A DNA stretch of 64,000 nt from Sphingobium fuliginis (GCF_004152845.1 NZ_SEON01000002.1:682001-746000), one strand, 5' to 3'. Positions 29,229-38,262 are shown, counted from the stretch's first letter. The notes: generated by a model not told the origin, from the sequence alone. Program-made: numbers and translations.

Positions 29229-30161
29229 ATGTTGAGGAAAATGATGCTGGCGGGCTTGATGACCGCGACGGTACTGGGCGGGATCGCCCCGGCCTATGCC
29301 CAGCGGGGCGACGATGGCGGCTGGCGCGGCCGTGGCGGCGAACGGGCCGGCCGGCCCGAAGGCGGCCGTGGCGGCCAGGGCAACGGACAGCCGCAGCGCC
29401 AGTGGCAGGGCGGCGAAATGCGGCAGCAGCGGCCGGAACGGCCGGCGCAGGTCGCCCAGCCGCAATGGCGCGGCAATGAGGCGCGGCCCGACCAGCGCGG
29501 CCCCGCGACGGTCACCCGCTGGAACCGCGACCAGCAGCGCTTCGAGACCACACCCCGTGGTGGCGAAAGAGGTGGCGGTAATTGGGGTGGCGGCGACAGG
29601 GGCGGCGGCAACTGGGGCGGAAACGACCGCGATCGGCAGAACTGGCAGGACAATCGGCGCGACAATGACGGCCGGGACTGGAACCGGAACGACCGGAACC
29701 GCAACGACCGGGATCGGGGCGGCTGGGATCGGCGCGACGACCGCAACGACCGCCGCTGGAACGATGACGACCGGCGGTGGAATGGCGGCAATCCGGGCTG
29801 GAACAACGGACGGCGCTTCGACGACCGCACCCGGTGGCAAGGACAGAGGCGGTGGGACAATGGCTGGCGCAACGACCGGCGCTATGACTGGTACAGCTAT
29901 CGTTCCCGCTATGGCGACCGCTACCGGATCGGCCGCTATTATGCGCCGCGCGGCTGGAACTATGGCTATTCGCGCTTTTCCATCGGGATCTTCCTGAACA
30001 GCCTGCTCTATTCGAACAGCTACTGGATCGACGATCCCTATTCCTACCGCCTGCCGCCGGCCTACGGCTCGCTGCGCTGGATTCGCTATTATGACGACGC
30101 GCTGCTGGTCGACATACGCGACGGCTATGTGATCGACGTGATCCACGATTTCTTCTGGTGA
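29229..30161 (+). CDS. RcnB-family secreted protein with long Asn/Asp/Arg/Gly-rich region
   Basis: 310 residues. A signal peptide (MLRKMMLAGLMTATVLGG, cleavage near AYA-QR) leads to about 200 residues of low complexity, first Gly/Arg/Gln-rich and then Asn/Asp/Arg/Trp-rich (GNWGGNDRDRQNWQDNRR). The C-terminal about 50 residues form the RcnB-like domain (YRLPPAYGSLRWIRYYDDAL, ending DVIHDFFW). RcnB is a periplasmic protein tied to Ni/Co homeostasis in E. coli, but the family is broad. Ends with a strong terminator. A shorter relative is at 31147-31617. Confidence 0.85.
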   Translation: MLRKMMLAGLMTATVLGGIAPAYAQRGDDGGWRGRGGERAGRPEGGRGGQGNGQPQRQWQGGEMRQQRPERPAQVAQPQWRGNEARPDQRGPATVTRWNRDQQRFETTPRGGERGGGNWGGGDRGGGNWGGNDRDRQNWQDNRRDNDGRDWNRNDRNRNDRDRGGWDRRDDRNDRRWNDDDRRWNGGNPGWNNGRRFDDRTRWQGQRRWDNGWRNDRRYDWYSYRSRYGDRYRIGRYYAPRGWNYGYSRFSIGIFLNSLLYSNSYWIDDPYSYRLPPAYGSLRWIRYYDDALLVDIRDGYVIDVIHDFFW

Positions 30162-30204
30162 TGCCGGAAGACATGCGCTCCTGAACTGGCCTTCAGGACA
30201 TACT

Positions 30205-30236
30205 GGACCTGGGACGGCGACGTTCCAGGTCCTTTT
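30205..30236 (+). terminator. Intrinsic terminator after the long RcnB-family gene
   Basis: GGACCTGG (30205-30212) pairs with CCAGGTCC (30225-30232) around a 12-nt loop, followed by TTTTCATTT. It starts about 44 bp after the stop codon and lies only 40 bp before the next start codon. Confidence 0.85.
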
Positions 30237-30275
30237 CATTTGCGCAGGGGCGCGGGCCGGTGGCAGGAGAGCGGC

Positions 30276-30953
30276 ATGAGCGAGATTGTTGACGATGGCG
30301 GGGTCGCCTCCGCGGCGCGGGCGCGGATCGGGGAGACGGTGCGGGCGCGGCTGGAGCGCAATCCGATGGTCAGCCGGATCGATACGCCGCAGCTTGAAAT
30401 CTATGGCCGGCACGAATTTCTGAGCGCGGAGGAATGTGCGGGCCTGCGGGAGCTGATCGATGCGGGGGCGCAGCCCTCCACCCTGTTTTCCGGCAGCGCC
30501 AATGCCGATTACCGCACCAGCGCGAGCTGCAACCTCAGCCCCTGGAGCCCGCTGGTCGGGGGGATCAGCGACCGCATCTGCGCGCTGATGGGCCTGGCGG
30601 CGGAGCATGGCGAGACGCTGCAGGGGCAGCGATACCAGCCGGGCCAGGAATATAAGGCGCATTGCGACTATTTTCCGGTGACGGCCAGTTACTGGCCGGC
30701 CATGCTGAAGACCGGGGGACAGCGGAGCTGGACGGCGATGATCTATCTCTCCCCGGTGGAAGCGGGCGGGGAGACGCATTTCCCGCATTGCGGGTTCATG
30801 GTCCCGCCCGTCGAGGGCATGCTGCTGATGTGGAACAATATGGAGCGGGACGGATCGCCCAACCGATCCAGCCTGCACGCCGCGCGCCCGGTGGAGCGGG
30901 GCACCAAATATGTCGTCACCAAATGGTTTCGCGAGCGGCCCTGGACGCCCTGA
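30276..30953 (+). CDS. 2OG-Fe(II) oxygenase, prolyl 4-hydroxylase-like
   Basis: 225 residues. The iron facial triad is His129-x-Asp131 (YKAHCDYF) and His201 (SSLHAARPV), with Lys211 positioned to bind 2-oxoglutarate. RYQPGQEY and YLSPVEAGGETHFP are typical of the P4Hc subfamily. Such enzymes hydroxylate proline or other residues, or small substrates; the target is unknown. ATG at 30276 has AGGAGA 6 nt upstream. It stands between two RcnB-family genes but has its own leader. Confidence 0.88.
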   Translation: MSEIVDDGGVASAARARIGETVRARLERNPMVSRIDTPQLEIYGRHEFLSAEECAGLRELIDAGAQPSTLFSGSANADYRTSASCNLSPWSPLVGGISDRICALMGLAAEHGETLQGQRYQPGQEYKAHCDYFPVTASYWPAMLKTGGQRSWTAMIYLSPVEAGGETHFPHCGFMVPPVEGMLLMWNNMERDGSPNRSSLHAARPVERGTKYVVTKWFRERPWTP

Positions 30954-31146
30954 TCCCCGGACCGCCGGCCCCGGCGGCCCCTGATACAAAGTGCGACATA
31001 AATGACTGATTCCTGACCGTTTCATTCCCGGCGTGTTCAGGTGGCGGGGTGCATATCCGTCTTCGTGGTCGGCGGAACCGGTCGGGCCGGGGAAAGTTCT
31101 CCCCTCCCCCACCGCACTTCAGCCGCCAGGCAATGGGAGAAGACCT

Positions 31147-31617
31147 ATGCGTAAATTGATCATCTTGGGCCTGATGGCCGCTACCGTCATGCCGGGGGCC
31201 GCCATGGCCCAGTCCCGCGCGGAGGTGCGCGACAGCGCCCGTGAGCTGCGCCACGAACAGCGCGACCTGCGCGATGCGCAGCGCTACGGCAACCGGCGCG
31301 ACGTCCGCGAGGAGCGTCGGGACGTGCGCGAAGCCCGGCAGGAATTGCGCGAGGACTGGCGCGATTACCGCAGGTCGCACCGCGACGTCTATCGCGGCGG
31401 CAACTGGCGGGCCCCCTTCCGCTACAATCGCTGGGAAGTCGGCGCGCGGCTTCAGCCCAACTATTATAATTCGCGCTACTATATTTCCGACCCCTATCGC
31501 TATCGCCTGCCCCGCGCCGGCGCGAACCTGCGGTGGGTGAGGCATTATAACGACGTGCTGCTGGTCAATGTGCGGACCGGCCGGGTGATGGAAGTGCATC
31601 GCGGCTTCTTCTGGTAA
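31147..31617 (+). CDS. RcnB-family secreted protein (short form)
   Basis: 156 residues. The signal peptide MRKLIILGLMAATVMPGAAMA is followed by a strongly charged Arg/Glu/Asp-rich helix (about 25-75, ELRHEQRDLRDAQRYGNRR) that probably forms a coiled coil. The C-terminal RcnB domain (YRLPRAGANLRWVRHYND, ending GFFW) follows. The same ending is found in the 29229-30161 protein, so they are paralogues with different spacers. Followed by a strong bidirectional terminator. Confidence 0.87.
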   Translation: MRKLIILGLMAATVMPGAAMAQSRAEVRDSARELRHEQRDLRDAQRYGNRRDVREERRDVREARQELREDWRDYRRSHRDVYRGGNWRAPFRYNRWEVGARLQPNYYNSRYYISDPYRYRLPRAGANLRWVRHYNDVLLVNVRTGRVMEVHRGFFW

Positions 31618-31639
31618 GAGCCGCCAGGCGTGAAAAACG

Positions 31640-31675
31640 AAACGGCCCCCGGAAGATCCGAGGGGCCGTTTCCTT
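31640..31675 (+). terminator. Bidirectional intrinsic terminator
   Basis: AAACGGCCCC (31640-31649) pairs exactly with GGGGCCGTTT (31662-31671). T-rich runs flank it on both strands (TTTCCTTTT on plus; TTTCGTTTTTC on minus). It ends the short RcnB gene and may stop readthrough from the convergent lysyl-tRNA synthetase gene. Confidence 0.88.
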
Positions 31676-31835
31676 TTGCGCTATGGCGCTTCCGGTCCGT
31701 TTACCCCCCTTGGCCGCGCCGCTCGTTTCCGGGCGGGCGCGGCCGATGGCGCGCGCTGGGCGCACCATCAGTCCGAAAGGGGGTGGACCATATGCCGAAA
31801 CGCCCCGCGCCCCGTTATGTTCCGCCGTGCGCCGC

Positions 31836-33416
31836 TCAGGCGGCCAGGGCCTCCGCGATCAGGTGGCGGCTGTTTTCGATGCCGTAGAGCGCGATGAAGC
31901 TGCCCATCCGGGGCCCCTGGTCGGCCCCCAGCAGGGTCTGGTAGAGCGCCTTGAACCAGTCGCGCAGTTCGGCAAAGCCATAGGCTTCATCCTTGCCGAT
32001 GGCATAGACGATATTCTGGATGTCCTCCGCCGAGGCGCCTGCGGGCAGGGCGGCGAGTTCGGCGTCCAACCTGCGCAGGGCGGCGGCTTCGCCTTCGGTC
32101 GGCGCGCGGCGCTGGAGCGTCGGGGCGACGAAATCGCGGTGATAGGCGAGCGCATGGCCGATCAGCGCGTCCAGTTCCGGATAGCTTTCCGCATTGGCGT
32201 CGGCGACATAGTTCTGGAGATAGCCCCAGACCTGTTCGCGGCTGGCGTCGCCCATCACGCCGACCAGATTGAGCAGCAGGCCGAATGTCACCGGCAGGCG
32301 GCCCTGCGGCAGCTTGCCGTCATGGATATGGTGCACCGGATTGCCGAGTTGCTGTTCGACCGGCTGGTTCGGATAATTGCCGCGGAACTGCCAATATTCG
32401 TCCACGGCGCGGGGGATCACGCCCATGTGGAGCTGCTTCGCCTTCTTCGGTTCGCGATAGGCGTAGAAGGCGAGGCTCTCCTGCGGGCCATAGGTCAGCC
32501 ATTGTTCCAGACTGAGGCCGTTGCCCTTGGACTTGGAGATCTTTTCGCCCTTCTCGTCGAGGAACATTTCGTAATTGAAGCCCTCGGGCGGGCGGGCGCC
32601 GAGCGCGCGGCAGATCTTCGAGGATTGGGTGACGGAATCGATCAGGTCCTTGCCCGCCATCTCATAATCGACGCCCAGCGCGACCCAGCGCATCGCCCAG
32701 TCGACCTTCCATTGCAGCTTCGCGCCGCCGGACAGGATCGACCGTTCGATCAGCTCGCCCTCATCCTCGAAGCGGACGAGGCCGGCGTCGGCGTCGATCA
32801 CCTCGACCGGGACCTGAAGCACGATGCCGCTTTTGGGCGAGATCGGCAGGACCGGCGAATAGGTCGCCTGCCGTTCCTTGCGCAGCGTCGGCAGCATGAT
32901 GTCCATGATGTCCCGATAGTGGCGCAGGACATTCTTCAGCGCGTCGTCAAAGGCGCCGGACCTGTAGCGCTCCGTGGCGGAGACGAATTCATAGTCGAAG
33001 CCGAAGCGGTCGAGAAATTCCCGCAGCATGGCGTTGTTGTGATGGGCGAAGCTTTCGAACTTCCCGAAGGGATCGGGCACCTGCGTCAGCGGCTTGCCCA
33101 GATGCTGCGCCAGCATCGCCTGGTTGGGCACATTGTCCGGCACCTTGCGCAGCCCGTCCATGTCGTCGCTGAACGCGATCAGGCGCGTGGGGATGTCCGA
33201 CAGCGCATGATAGGCGTTGCGGACCATGGTGGTGCGCAGCACTTCGTTGAACGTGCCGATATGCGGCAGGCCGGAGGGGCCATAGCCCGTCTCGAACAGC
33301 ACATAGCCCTTTTCGGGCGCGCCGTTCTGATAGCGCTTCAGGAGCTTGCGCGCTTCCTCATAGGGCCAGGCCTTGGACGCCTGCGCGGCGGTGCGGATGA
33401 GTTCGGACACGGTCAT
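31836..33416 (-). CDS. lysS: Lysyl-tRNA synthetase, class I
   Basis: 526 residues with class I signatures: HIGT at 52-55 (GPSGLPHIGTFNE) and the KMSKS-type loop KISKSKGN. It is the archaeal/alphaproteobacterial class I LysRS, unrelated to class II LysS of most bacteria. The symbol lysS (also lysK) follows common usage. Start ATG at 33416 has AGGGGGG 8 nt upstream. It charges tRNA-Lys in the cytosol. Single gene; the divergent PilZ gene starts 240 bp away. Confidence 0.95.
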   Translation of the reverse strand: MTVSELIRTAAQASKAWPYEEARKLLKRYQNGAPEKGYVLFETGYGPSGLPHIGTFNEVLRTTMVRNAYHALSDIPTRLIAFSDDMDGLRKVPDNVPNQAMLAQHLGKPLTQVPDPFGKFESFAHHNNAMLREFLDRFGFDYEFVSATERYRSGAFDDALKNVLRHYRDIMDIMLPTLRKERQATYSPVLPISPKSGIVLQVPVEVIDADAGLVRFEDEGELIERSILSGGAKLQWKVDWAMRWVALGVDYEMAGKDLIDSVTQSSKICRALGARPPEGFNYEMFLDEKGEKISKSKGNGLSLEQWLTYGPQESLAFYAYREPKKAKQLHMGVIPRAVDEYWQFRGNYPNQPVEQQLGNPVHHIHDGKLPQGRLPVTFGLLLNLVGVMGDASREQVWGYLQNYVADANAESYPELDALIGHALAYHRDFVAPTLQRRAPTEGEAAALRRLDAELAALPAGASAEDIQNIVYAIGKDEAYGFAELRDWFKALYQTLLGADQGPRMGSFIALYGIENSRHLIAEALAA

Positions 33417-33507
33417 GATGCATGCCCCCCTAAGCATTTTCGCGGCCGTTGAAAACATCTGACGACTCGGAAAACATCATGCGGCGGAAGGAACGGCAAA
33501 GGCTTCA

Positions 33508-33521
33508 TTAATATAGATCAA
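33508..33521. promoter_or_regulatory. FNR-like box between lysS and the PilZ gene
   Basis: TTAATATAGATCAA differs from TTGAT-N4-ATCAA at one base. It lies about 92 bp before the lysS start and 137 bp before the PilZ-gene start; which gene, if any, it controls is unclear. Confidence 0.25.
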
Positions 33522-33657
33522 GCTTCATTTTGGACCCGACGCGGCGATTCCAGGTGCCGAAATGGAGACGAATGGCGGCTTTTCCCGCCAGCTCTTTAAC
33601 TTTGATTAACCCTGTTCAGGCATATTTATCGGGAGCTTAGGGGGCTCAGGAGGGACT

Positions 33658-34014
33658 ATGCAGCCGCGCAGCCGTCACAGAATAACGGTCGATATACCCG
33701 TCGTCGTGACGACGGTGCTCGACAGCGTGGAAGGAATGATCGTCGACCTGAGCGAGGGCGGCGCGCAGATTGCGGGCTGCGGCCTGCCGGTGCGCAGCCA
33801 GTGCCAGATCGACTATGAGGGCCATGTCGTGTTCGGCACGGTGCAATGGTCCGAAGAGGACCGCATGGGCATCCGCTTCCCCTATGAACTGACCGACGGA
33901 CCGCTGTTCGACCGGCTGGAGATCGCACGGGCCGCGCGGCTGACGCCGACGGCCTTTCAGCCGCGCATGCCCGGCGGGCGTCCGGGGAGCGGTTTCGGGC
34001 GTCGGTTCGGCTGA
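33658..34014 (+). CDS. PilZ domain protein
   Basis: 118 residues. The c-di-GMP binding motifs are RxxxR (RSRHR, about 4-8) and DxSxxG (DLSEGG, about 30-35) with the usual strand spacing. The domain ends near residue 80, followed by a Gly/Arg/Pro-rich tail (PGGRPGSGFGRRFG). It is a single-domain c-di-GMP receptor. GGAGG lies just before the ATG. The helicase gene begins 54 bp downstream on the same strand. Confidence 0.88.
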   Translation: MQPRSRHRITVDIPVVVTTVLDSVEGMIVDLSEGGAQIAGCGLPVRSQCQIDYEGHVVFGTVQWSEEDRMGIRFPYELTDGPLFDRLEIARAARLTPTAFQPRMPGGRPGSGFGRRFG

Positions 34015-34067
34015 ATCGGGCGCTTTTTCAGGTTTCCCTTTTGTTCCCGTTCGCCTAAGCGGGAGAG

Positions 34068-36803
34068 GTGATCGACCCCGCTGCCCTGCCCGCCCTTCAC
34101 GCCAGCCATGGCGGTATATGGCTTCGGGAAGGGGATCGGACCGCAGCGGTCGCCAAGGGCACCGCCATCGCGCGGACGGCGGAAACGCCGACGCTGCTGC
34201 TGAACGCGCCGCTGACCGGGCAGCGGCTGGGCTATCCCGATTTGAATGGCCTGGACCTGCTGGAATTGTGGGCCTTCATCCATCCCGCGCGCTTTCTGGT
34301 GCCGACGCCCAAGGGGCTGGCCGAAGCGCTGGACCTGCCTCGTCCGGCGAGCGAGGCCGACATTCCCCAATTGTTGCAGGCGGCGACCGGCGCCCTGCTG
34401 GCGACGCTGGAAGCCCCCGCATGGACCGAGCGCGAGGGCGGCTGGACGGCGGCGCAGTCGCTGCACCGGTTGCGCTGGCCATGGGCGCCGCTGGTGGCCG
34501 GGCGCATCGCCCAGCCGAAGGAGGCGGAGCGTTGGCTCTTCTCCAAATTGCCGGAATGGGAGGAGAGCCCACCCCGCCCTGCCCCCCGTTCGGTATCGCT
34601 GCAACCCGACGCGGTGGTGGCGCGGCTGGAGCAGTTGACCGGCGCGGGAGCCGAAGCGCGACCGGGACAGCGCGCCTATGCGGCGGCGGCGGCGGAGGTG
34701 TTTCGGCCCAAGGCGCATCGCGACCAGCCCAATATGCTGCTGGCGGAGGCCGGGACCGGGATCGGCAAGACCCTGGGCTATCTCGCCCCCGCATCCCTCT
34801 GGGCCGGGGAGGCGCAGGGGACGGTGTGGATTTCCACCTTTACCAAGGCGTTGCAGCGGCAGTTGGACCGGGAGAGTTTGCGCCTGTTCCCCGATCCCGC
34901 CGTGGCGGCGAAGCGGGTGGTGGTGCGCAAGGGGCGGGAAAATTATCTCTGCCTGCTGAACCTGGAGGATGCGCTGCAAGGCGGCTTTGCGGGGCGCGCG
35001 GCGATCCTGGCGCAACTGGTGGCGCGCTGGGCGGCGTTCACCAAGGATGGCGACATGATCGGCGGCGACCTGCCGGGATGGCTGCCGACCTTGTTCCGGC
35101 GCAACGGCTCCACCGCGCTGACCGACCGGCGGGGCGAGTGCATCTATGCGGGCTGTCCGCATTACCGGAAGTGCTTCATCGAGCGATCGGCGCGGGCTTC
35201 GGCCGATGCGGACATCGTGATCGCCAATCATGCGCTGGTGATGATCAACGCAGCGCGGGGGCGGGAAACGGGGCAGGCCCCGCAGCGCATCGTGTTCGAC
35301 GAGGGCCATCATCTGTTCGATGCGGCGGATTCGACCTTTTCCGTCGCCCTGTCGGGGCAGGAAGCCATCGAGCTGCGCCGCTGGGTGATGGGGCCGGAGG
35401 GCAATTCGCGGGGGCGTCGTCGGGGTCTGGCGGCGCGGCTGTCGGACCTTGCCAGCTATGACGAGCAGGGCGGCGAGGCGATCCGGGCGGCGGCGGAGGC
35501 GGCGAGGGCGCTGCCGGCCGACGAATGGCTGAAGCGGATCGTCGCGGGCGAGCCGTTCGGGCCGGTCGAGGAGCTGCTCGCGGCGGTGCGGGGCACGGTC
35601 TATGCGCGGGCCGCCGATGGTGGCGAGGCGGATGCAGGCTATGGGCTGGAGACCGAGCTGGCGGAACCTGACGGCGCGCTGGTCGAGGCGGCGCAGGAGG
35701 CGGCGCGGGCGCTGGACGCGCTGCTGCGGCCGCTGACCCATCTTGGCAAGCGGATGGAAGCCGTGATCGAGGAAGCGCCCGACTGGCTGGACGGCGCGGC
35801 GCGGGCGCGGGTCGAGGGGGCGATTGCCTCGCTTGGCTGGCGGCGCGATCTGGTGACGGCCTGGCTGGCTCTGCTGGCGCGGATCGGCGGGCCGGCGGAC
35901 GCGGATTTCGTGGACTGGCTGGCGGTCGAGCGGATCGAGGGGCGGGAGTTCGACATCGGCATCCACCGCCACTGGCTGGACCCGACGCAGCCGCTGGCGC
36001 AGGCGGTGCTGAAACCGGCGCAGGGCGTGCTGATCACATCCGCCACGCTGAAGGGCGGCGGCGACTGGGACAATGCGGCGAGCCGGAGCGGGGCGACCCA
36101 TCTGCCGCGCGGGGCGGAGCAGTTCGAGGCGAGCAGCCCGTTCGACTATCCGGAACGGTCGGAAGTGCTGATCGTCACCGACATCAAGCGCGGCGACATT
36201 GCGGCGCTGTCGGGCGCCTATGCCCGGCTGATCGAGGCGGCGGGCGGTGGGACGCTGGGGCTGTTCACCGCGATCCGGCGGCTGCGCGCGGTGCATGCGC
36301 GGATCGCCGACCGGCTGGCCCGGGCGGGGCTGCCGCTCTACGCGCAGCATGTCGATCCAATGGATACGGGCACGCTGATCGATATTTTCCGTGACGATCC
36401 CCGCGCCTCGCTGCTGGGCACCGATGCCTTGCGCGACGGGGTGGACGTGCCCGGCCATTCGCTGCGGCTGGTGGTGATGGAGGGGGTGCCCTGGTCCAAG
36501 CCCACCGTGCTGCACGCGGCGCGCAAGCTGGCGGGCGGCGGAAGCGCCTATGACGACCGGCTGATCCGGGCGCGGATGGCGCAGGCCTTCGGCCGGCTGA
36601 TCCGACGGGCGGAGGACCGGGGCAGCTTCGTCATCCTGTCCGCCGCCATGCCCAGCCGGTTGTTGAGCGCTTTCCCCGCCGGCACGCCGATCCGCCGCCT
36701 GACGCTGGACGAGGCCATCATCTCGGTCAGCGGGCAATCCCGCGCTGGCCTTAACGGTAATGCAACGCTAGGGCTTCAGGGACTCGAATCCGGCACCTGG
36801 TGA
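34068..36803 (+). CDS. DinG/XPD-family ATP-dependent DNA helicase
   Basis: 911 residues. Walker A is AEAGTGIGKT (about 227-236) and Walker B is DEGHH. Between them lie four cysteines (ENYLC, GECIYAGC, RKC) arranged as in the XPD/DinG iron-sulfur cluster. The C-terminal motor domain has LLGTDALRDGVDVPG and QAFGRLIRRAEDRG. The first about 210 residues are not an obvious helicase part. DinG enzymes unwind 5' to 3' and resolve R-loops and G-quadruplexes. The start is GTG 34068 with GGGAGA very close upstream; a downstream start cannot be excluded. Confidence 0.88.
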   Translation: MIDPAALPALHASHGGIWLREGDRTAAVAKGTAIARTAETPTLLLNAPLTGQRLGYPDLNGLDLLELWAFIHPARFLVPTPKGLAEALDLPRPASEADIPQLLQAATGALLATLEAPAWTEREGGWTAAQSLHRLRWPWAPLVAGRIAQPKEAERWLFSKLPEWEESPPRPAPRSVSLQPDAVVARLEQLTGAGAEARPGQRAYAAAAAEVFRPKAHRDQPNMLLAEAGTGIGKTLGYLAPASLWAGEAQGTVWISTFTKALQRQLDRESLRLFPDPAVAAKRVVVRKGRENYLCLLNLEDALQGGFAGRAAILAQLVARWAAFTKDGDMIGGDLPGWLPTLFRRNGSTALTDRRGECIYAGCPHYRKCFIERSARASADADIVIANHALVMINAARGRETGQAPQRIVFDEGHHLFDAADSTFSVALSGQEAIELRRWVMGPEGNSRGRRRGLAARLSDLASYDEQGGEAIRAAAEAARALPADEWLKRIVAGEPFGPVEELLAAVRGTVYARAADGGEADAGYGLETELAEPDGALVEAAQEAARALDALLRPLTHLGKRMEAVIEEAPDWLDGAARARVEGAIASLGWRRDLVTAWLALLARIGGPADADFVDWLAVERIEGREFDIGIHRHWLDPTQPLAQAVLKPAQGVLITSATLKGGGDWDNAASRSGATHLPRGAEQFEASSPFDYPERSEVLIVTDIKRGDIAALSGAYARLIEAAGGGTLGLFTAIRRLRAVHARIADRLARAGLPLYAQHVDPMDTGTLIDIFRDDPRASLLGTDALRDGVDVPGHSLRLVVMEGVPWSKPTVLHAARKLAGGGSAYDDRLIRARMAQAFGRLIRRAEDRGSFVILSAAMPSRLLSAFPAGTPIRRLTLDEAIISVSGQSRAGLNGNATLGLQGLESGTW

Positions 36804-36813
36804 CTGTGTTTTC

Positions 36814-36856
36814 GTGATTTCCGAGTCAGCAGGCGTTCCACCTGCTTCGAAATCAC
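36814..36856. other. Two-stem inverted repeat in the leader of the SixA-like gene
   Basis: The outer stem GTGATTTC (36814-36821) pairs with GAAATCAC (36849-36856), and the inner AGCAGG (36828-36833) pairs with CCTGCT (36841-36846). It lies between the DinG-like stop and the next ribosome site (GGAG), 20 nt before the start. There is no T-tract, so it is not a classic terminator. Confidence 0.6.
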
Positions 36857-36875
36857 TCTGGGACCTGGAGAAAAA

Positions 36876-37418
36876 ATGAAGCGGTTGATCCTGTTCCGTC
36901 ACGCCAAGTCCGATTGGGACGATCCGGTTGCGCGGGACTTCGACCGGCCGCTCAACCGCCGGGGGGAAAAGGCGGCGCTGGTGATGGGGGAATTCGCCAA
37001 GGCGCGCGATCTGCATTTCGACATGGTGGTCGCCTCCCCGGCCGTGCGGGTGGTGGAGACGCTGAACGTCTTCTTCACCGGCTATGGCGAGGTGATCGAC
37101 CCGCATTGGGACCGGCGCATCTATCTCGCCTCCACGCCCACCCTGTTCGACGTGATCCGCGACCTGCCCGACAGCGCCGGCAGCGTGCTGATGTCCGGGC
37201 ATAATCCGGGTCTGGAGGAACTGGTCCTCGACCTCGTGCCCGACGATGGCGCGAGCCCGTTGCGCGAGGATGTGGAGGTGAAGTTCCCGACCGCTTCGAT
37301 CGCGGTGATGGACCTGCCCATCGAACATTGGAGCGAGGCGAAGCCCAATATCGCGACCCTGGCCAGCTTCACGCGCCCGCGCGACCTGGACCCGGCGCTG
37401 GGGCCGGGATCGCGCTGA
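36876..37418 (+). CDS. SixA-like histidine phosphatase family protein
   Basis: 180 residues. The RHG-type motif RHAKSDW contains catalytic His9; the second histidine is His109 in MSGHNPGLEE. Arg and Asp in FDRPLNRRGE match the SixA group, which dephosphorylates phosphohistidine (HPt domains or PTS-Ntr proteins). Cytosolic. A GGAG ribosome site precedes ATG 36876. It converges with the MerR gene across 121 bp. Confidence 0.88.
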   Translation: MKRLILFRHAKSDWDDPVARDFDRPLNRRGEKAALVMGEFAKARDLHFDMVVASPAVRVVETLNVFFTGYGEVIDPHWDRRIYLASTPTLFDVIRDLPDSAGSVLMSGHNPGLEELVLDLVPDDGASPLREDVEVKFPTASIAVMDLPIEHWSEAKPNIATLASFTRPRDLDPALGPGSR

Positions 37419-37539
37419 ACCGGACGGCAACGCCGATCCCCTGACGGTGGGCGGCGGCGATGGGATGACGGCTGTCCGGACGCGACCGGAAAGGCGCATG
37501 ATGGCGTGCAGCATATATCCAGATCGGAACGTGCGGTCC

Positions 37540-37893
37540 CTATTCCCCGATCGCCCTGACCAATAGGGCGCGGATGGCTTCCAGGCGCGGCAGCAGATCG
37601 GCGTGGGGGGCCGTTTCGCCATTTTTGGGCGCGGGCGCGACCGGCGGCTCGCCACCTCCATCGGCCAGCGCCTTTTGCGCGCCACGGACGGTGAAGCCCT
37701 CGACATTCAGCAGATGGTTGATGCGCCGCACCAGCGCCACGTCGGCCGGGCGGTAATAGCGCCGGTTGCCCGATCGCTGGAGCGGACGGAGCTGGGTGAA
37801 GCGGGTTTCCCAATAGCGCAATATGTGCTGCGGCAAATCGAGTTCGCTCGCCAGCTCACTGATCGTCAGAAATGCGCCCTCTGCCTTTTCCAT
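37540..37893 (-). CDS. MerR-family transcriptional regulator
   Basis: 117 residues. A winged helix-turn-helix of MerR type occupies about residues 10-75 (ISELASELDLPQHILRYWETR and SGNRRYYRPADVALVRRI). The C-terminal half is short and lacks metal-binding cysteines. This form is regularly found beside ihfA in alphaproteobacteria. Effector unknown. It lies 72 bp downstream of ihfA on the same strand and is probably co-transcribed. Confidence 0.88.
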   Translation of the reverse strand: MEKAEGAFLTISELASELDLPQHILRYWETRFTQLRPLQRSGNRRYYRPADVALVRRINHLLNVEGFTVRGAQKALADGGGEPPVAPAPKNGETAPHADLLPRLEAIRALLVRAIGE

Positions 37894-37965
37894 GGTCCTG
37901 ATGTTGCACCTTTAGCGGCGCAAAGGTCAACCTTCGGGAAAATGGCTGTTTTGCCGACGGCCCCC

Positions 37966-38262
37966 TCAGGCCGAGGCGACGCGGTCCCGCATCGTCTGGC
38001 TGGCGCGGAAGGTCAGCACCCGGCGCGGCTCGATCGGCACTTCCACGCCCGTCTTGGGGTTGCGGCCCATGCGCTGCGTCTTGTCGCGCAACACGAAGGT
38101 GCCGAAGCTGGAGATCTTCACATTCTCCCCGCGTTCGAGCGCGGCGGACATATGCTCCAAAATGGATTCGATTAAGGTTGCCGCTTCTGCCCGTGAAAGG
38201 CCAATATGACGGTTCACGCTCTCCGCGAGATCCGCGCGCGTCAGAGTTCCGTTACCGCTCAT
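37966..38262 (-). CDS. ihfA: Integration host factor subunit alpha
   Basis: 98 residues of the HU/IHF family. [33 protein letters not shown] covers the DNA-wrapping arms; the intercalating Pro lies in NPKTG. With IHF beta it bends DNA sharply. Start ATG at 38262 has GGGGAAA upstream; an in-frame start at 38283 lacks such a site. Confidence 0.92.
   Translation of the reverse strand: MSGNGTLTRADLAESVNRHIGLSRAEAATLIESILEHMSAALERGENVKISSFGTFVLRDKTQRMGRNPKTGVEVPIEPRRVLTFRASQTMRDRVASA

Noticed and set aside
33596..33609. CtrA-like TTAA-N6-TTAA upstream of the PilZ gene
   Set aside because: The CtrA consensus has seven bases between the TTAA halves; here there are six, and TTAA is frequent in promoter DNA. 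Too weak to list.
36770..36856. tRNA-like sequence (CTCGAATCC and stems) near the end of the DinG-like gene
   Set aside because: The TTCGA/GAATCC similarity does not come with acceptor, D or T stems that pair, and the first part is coding sequence.
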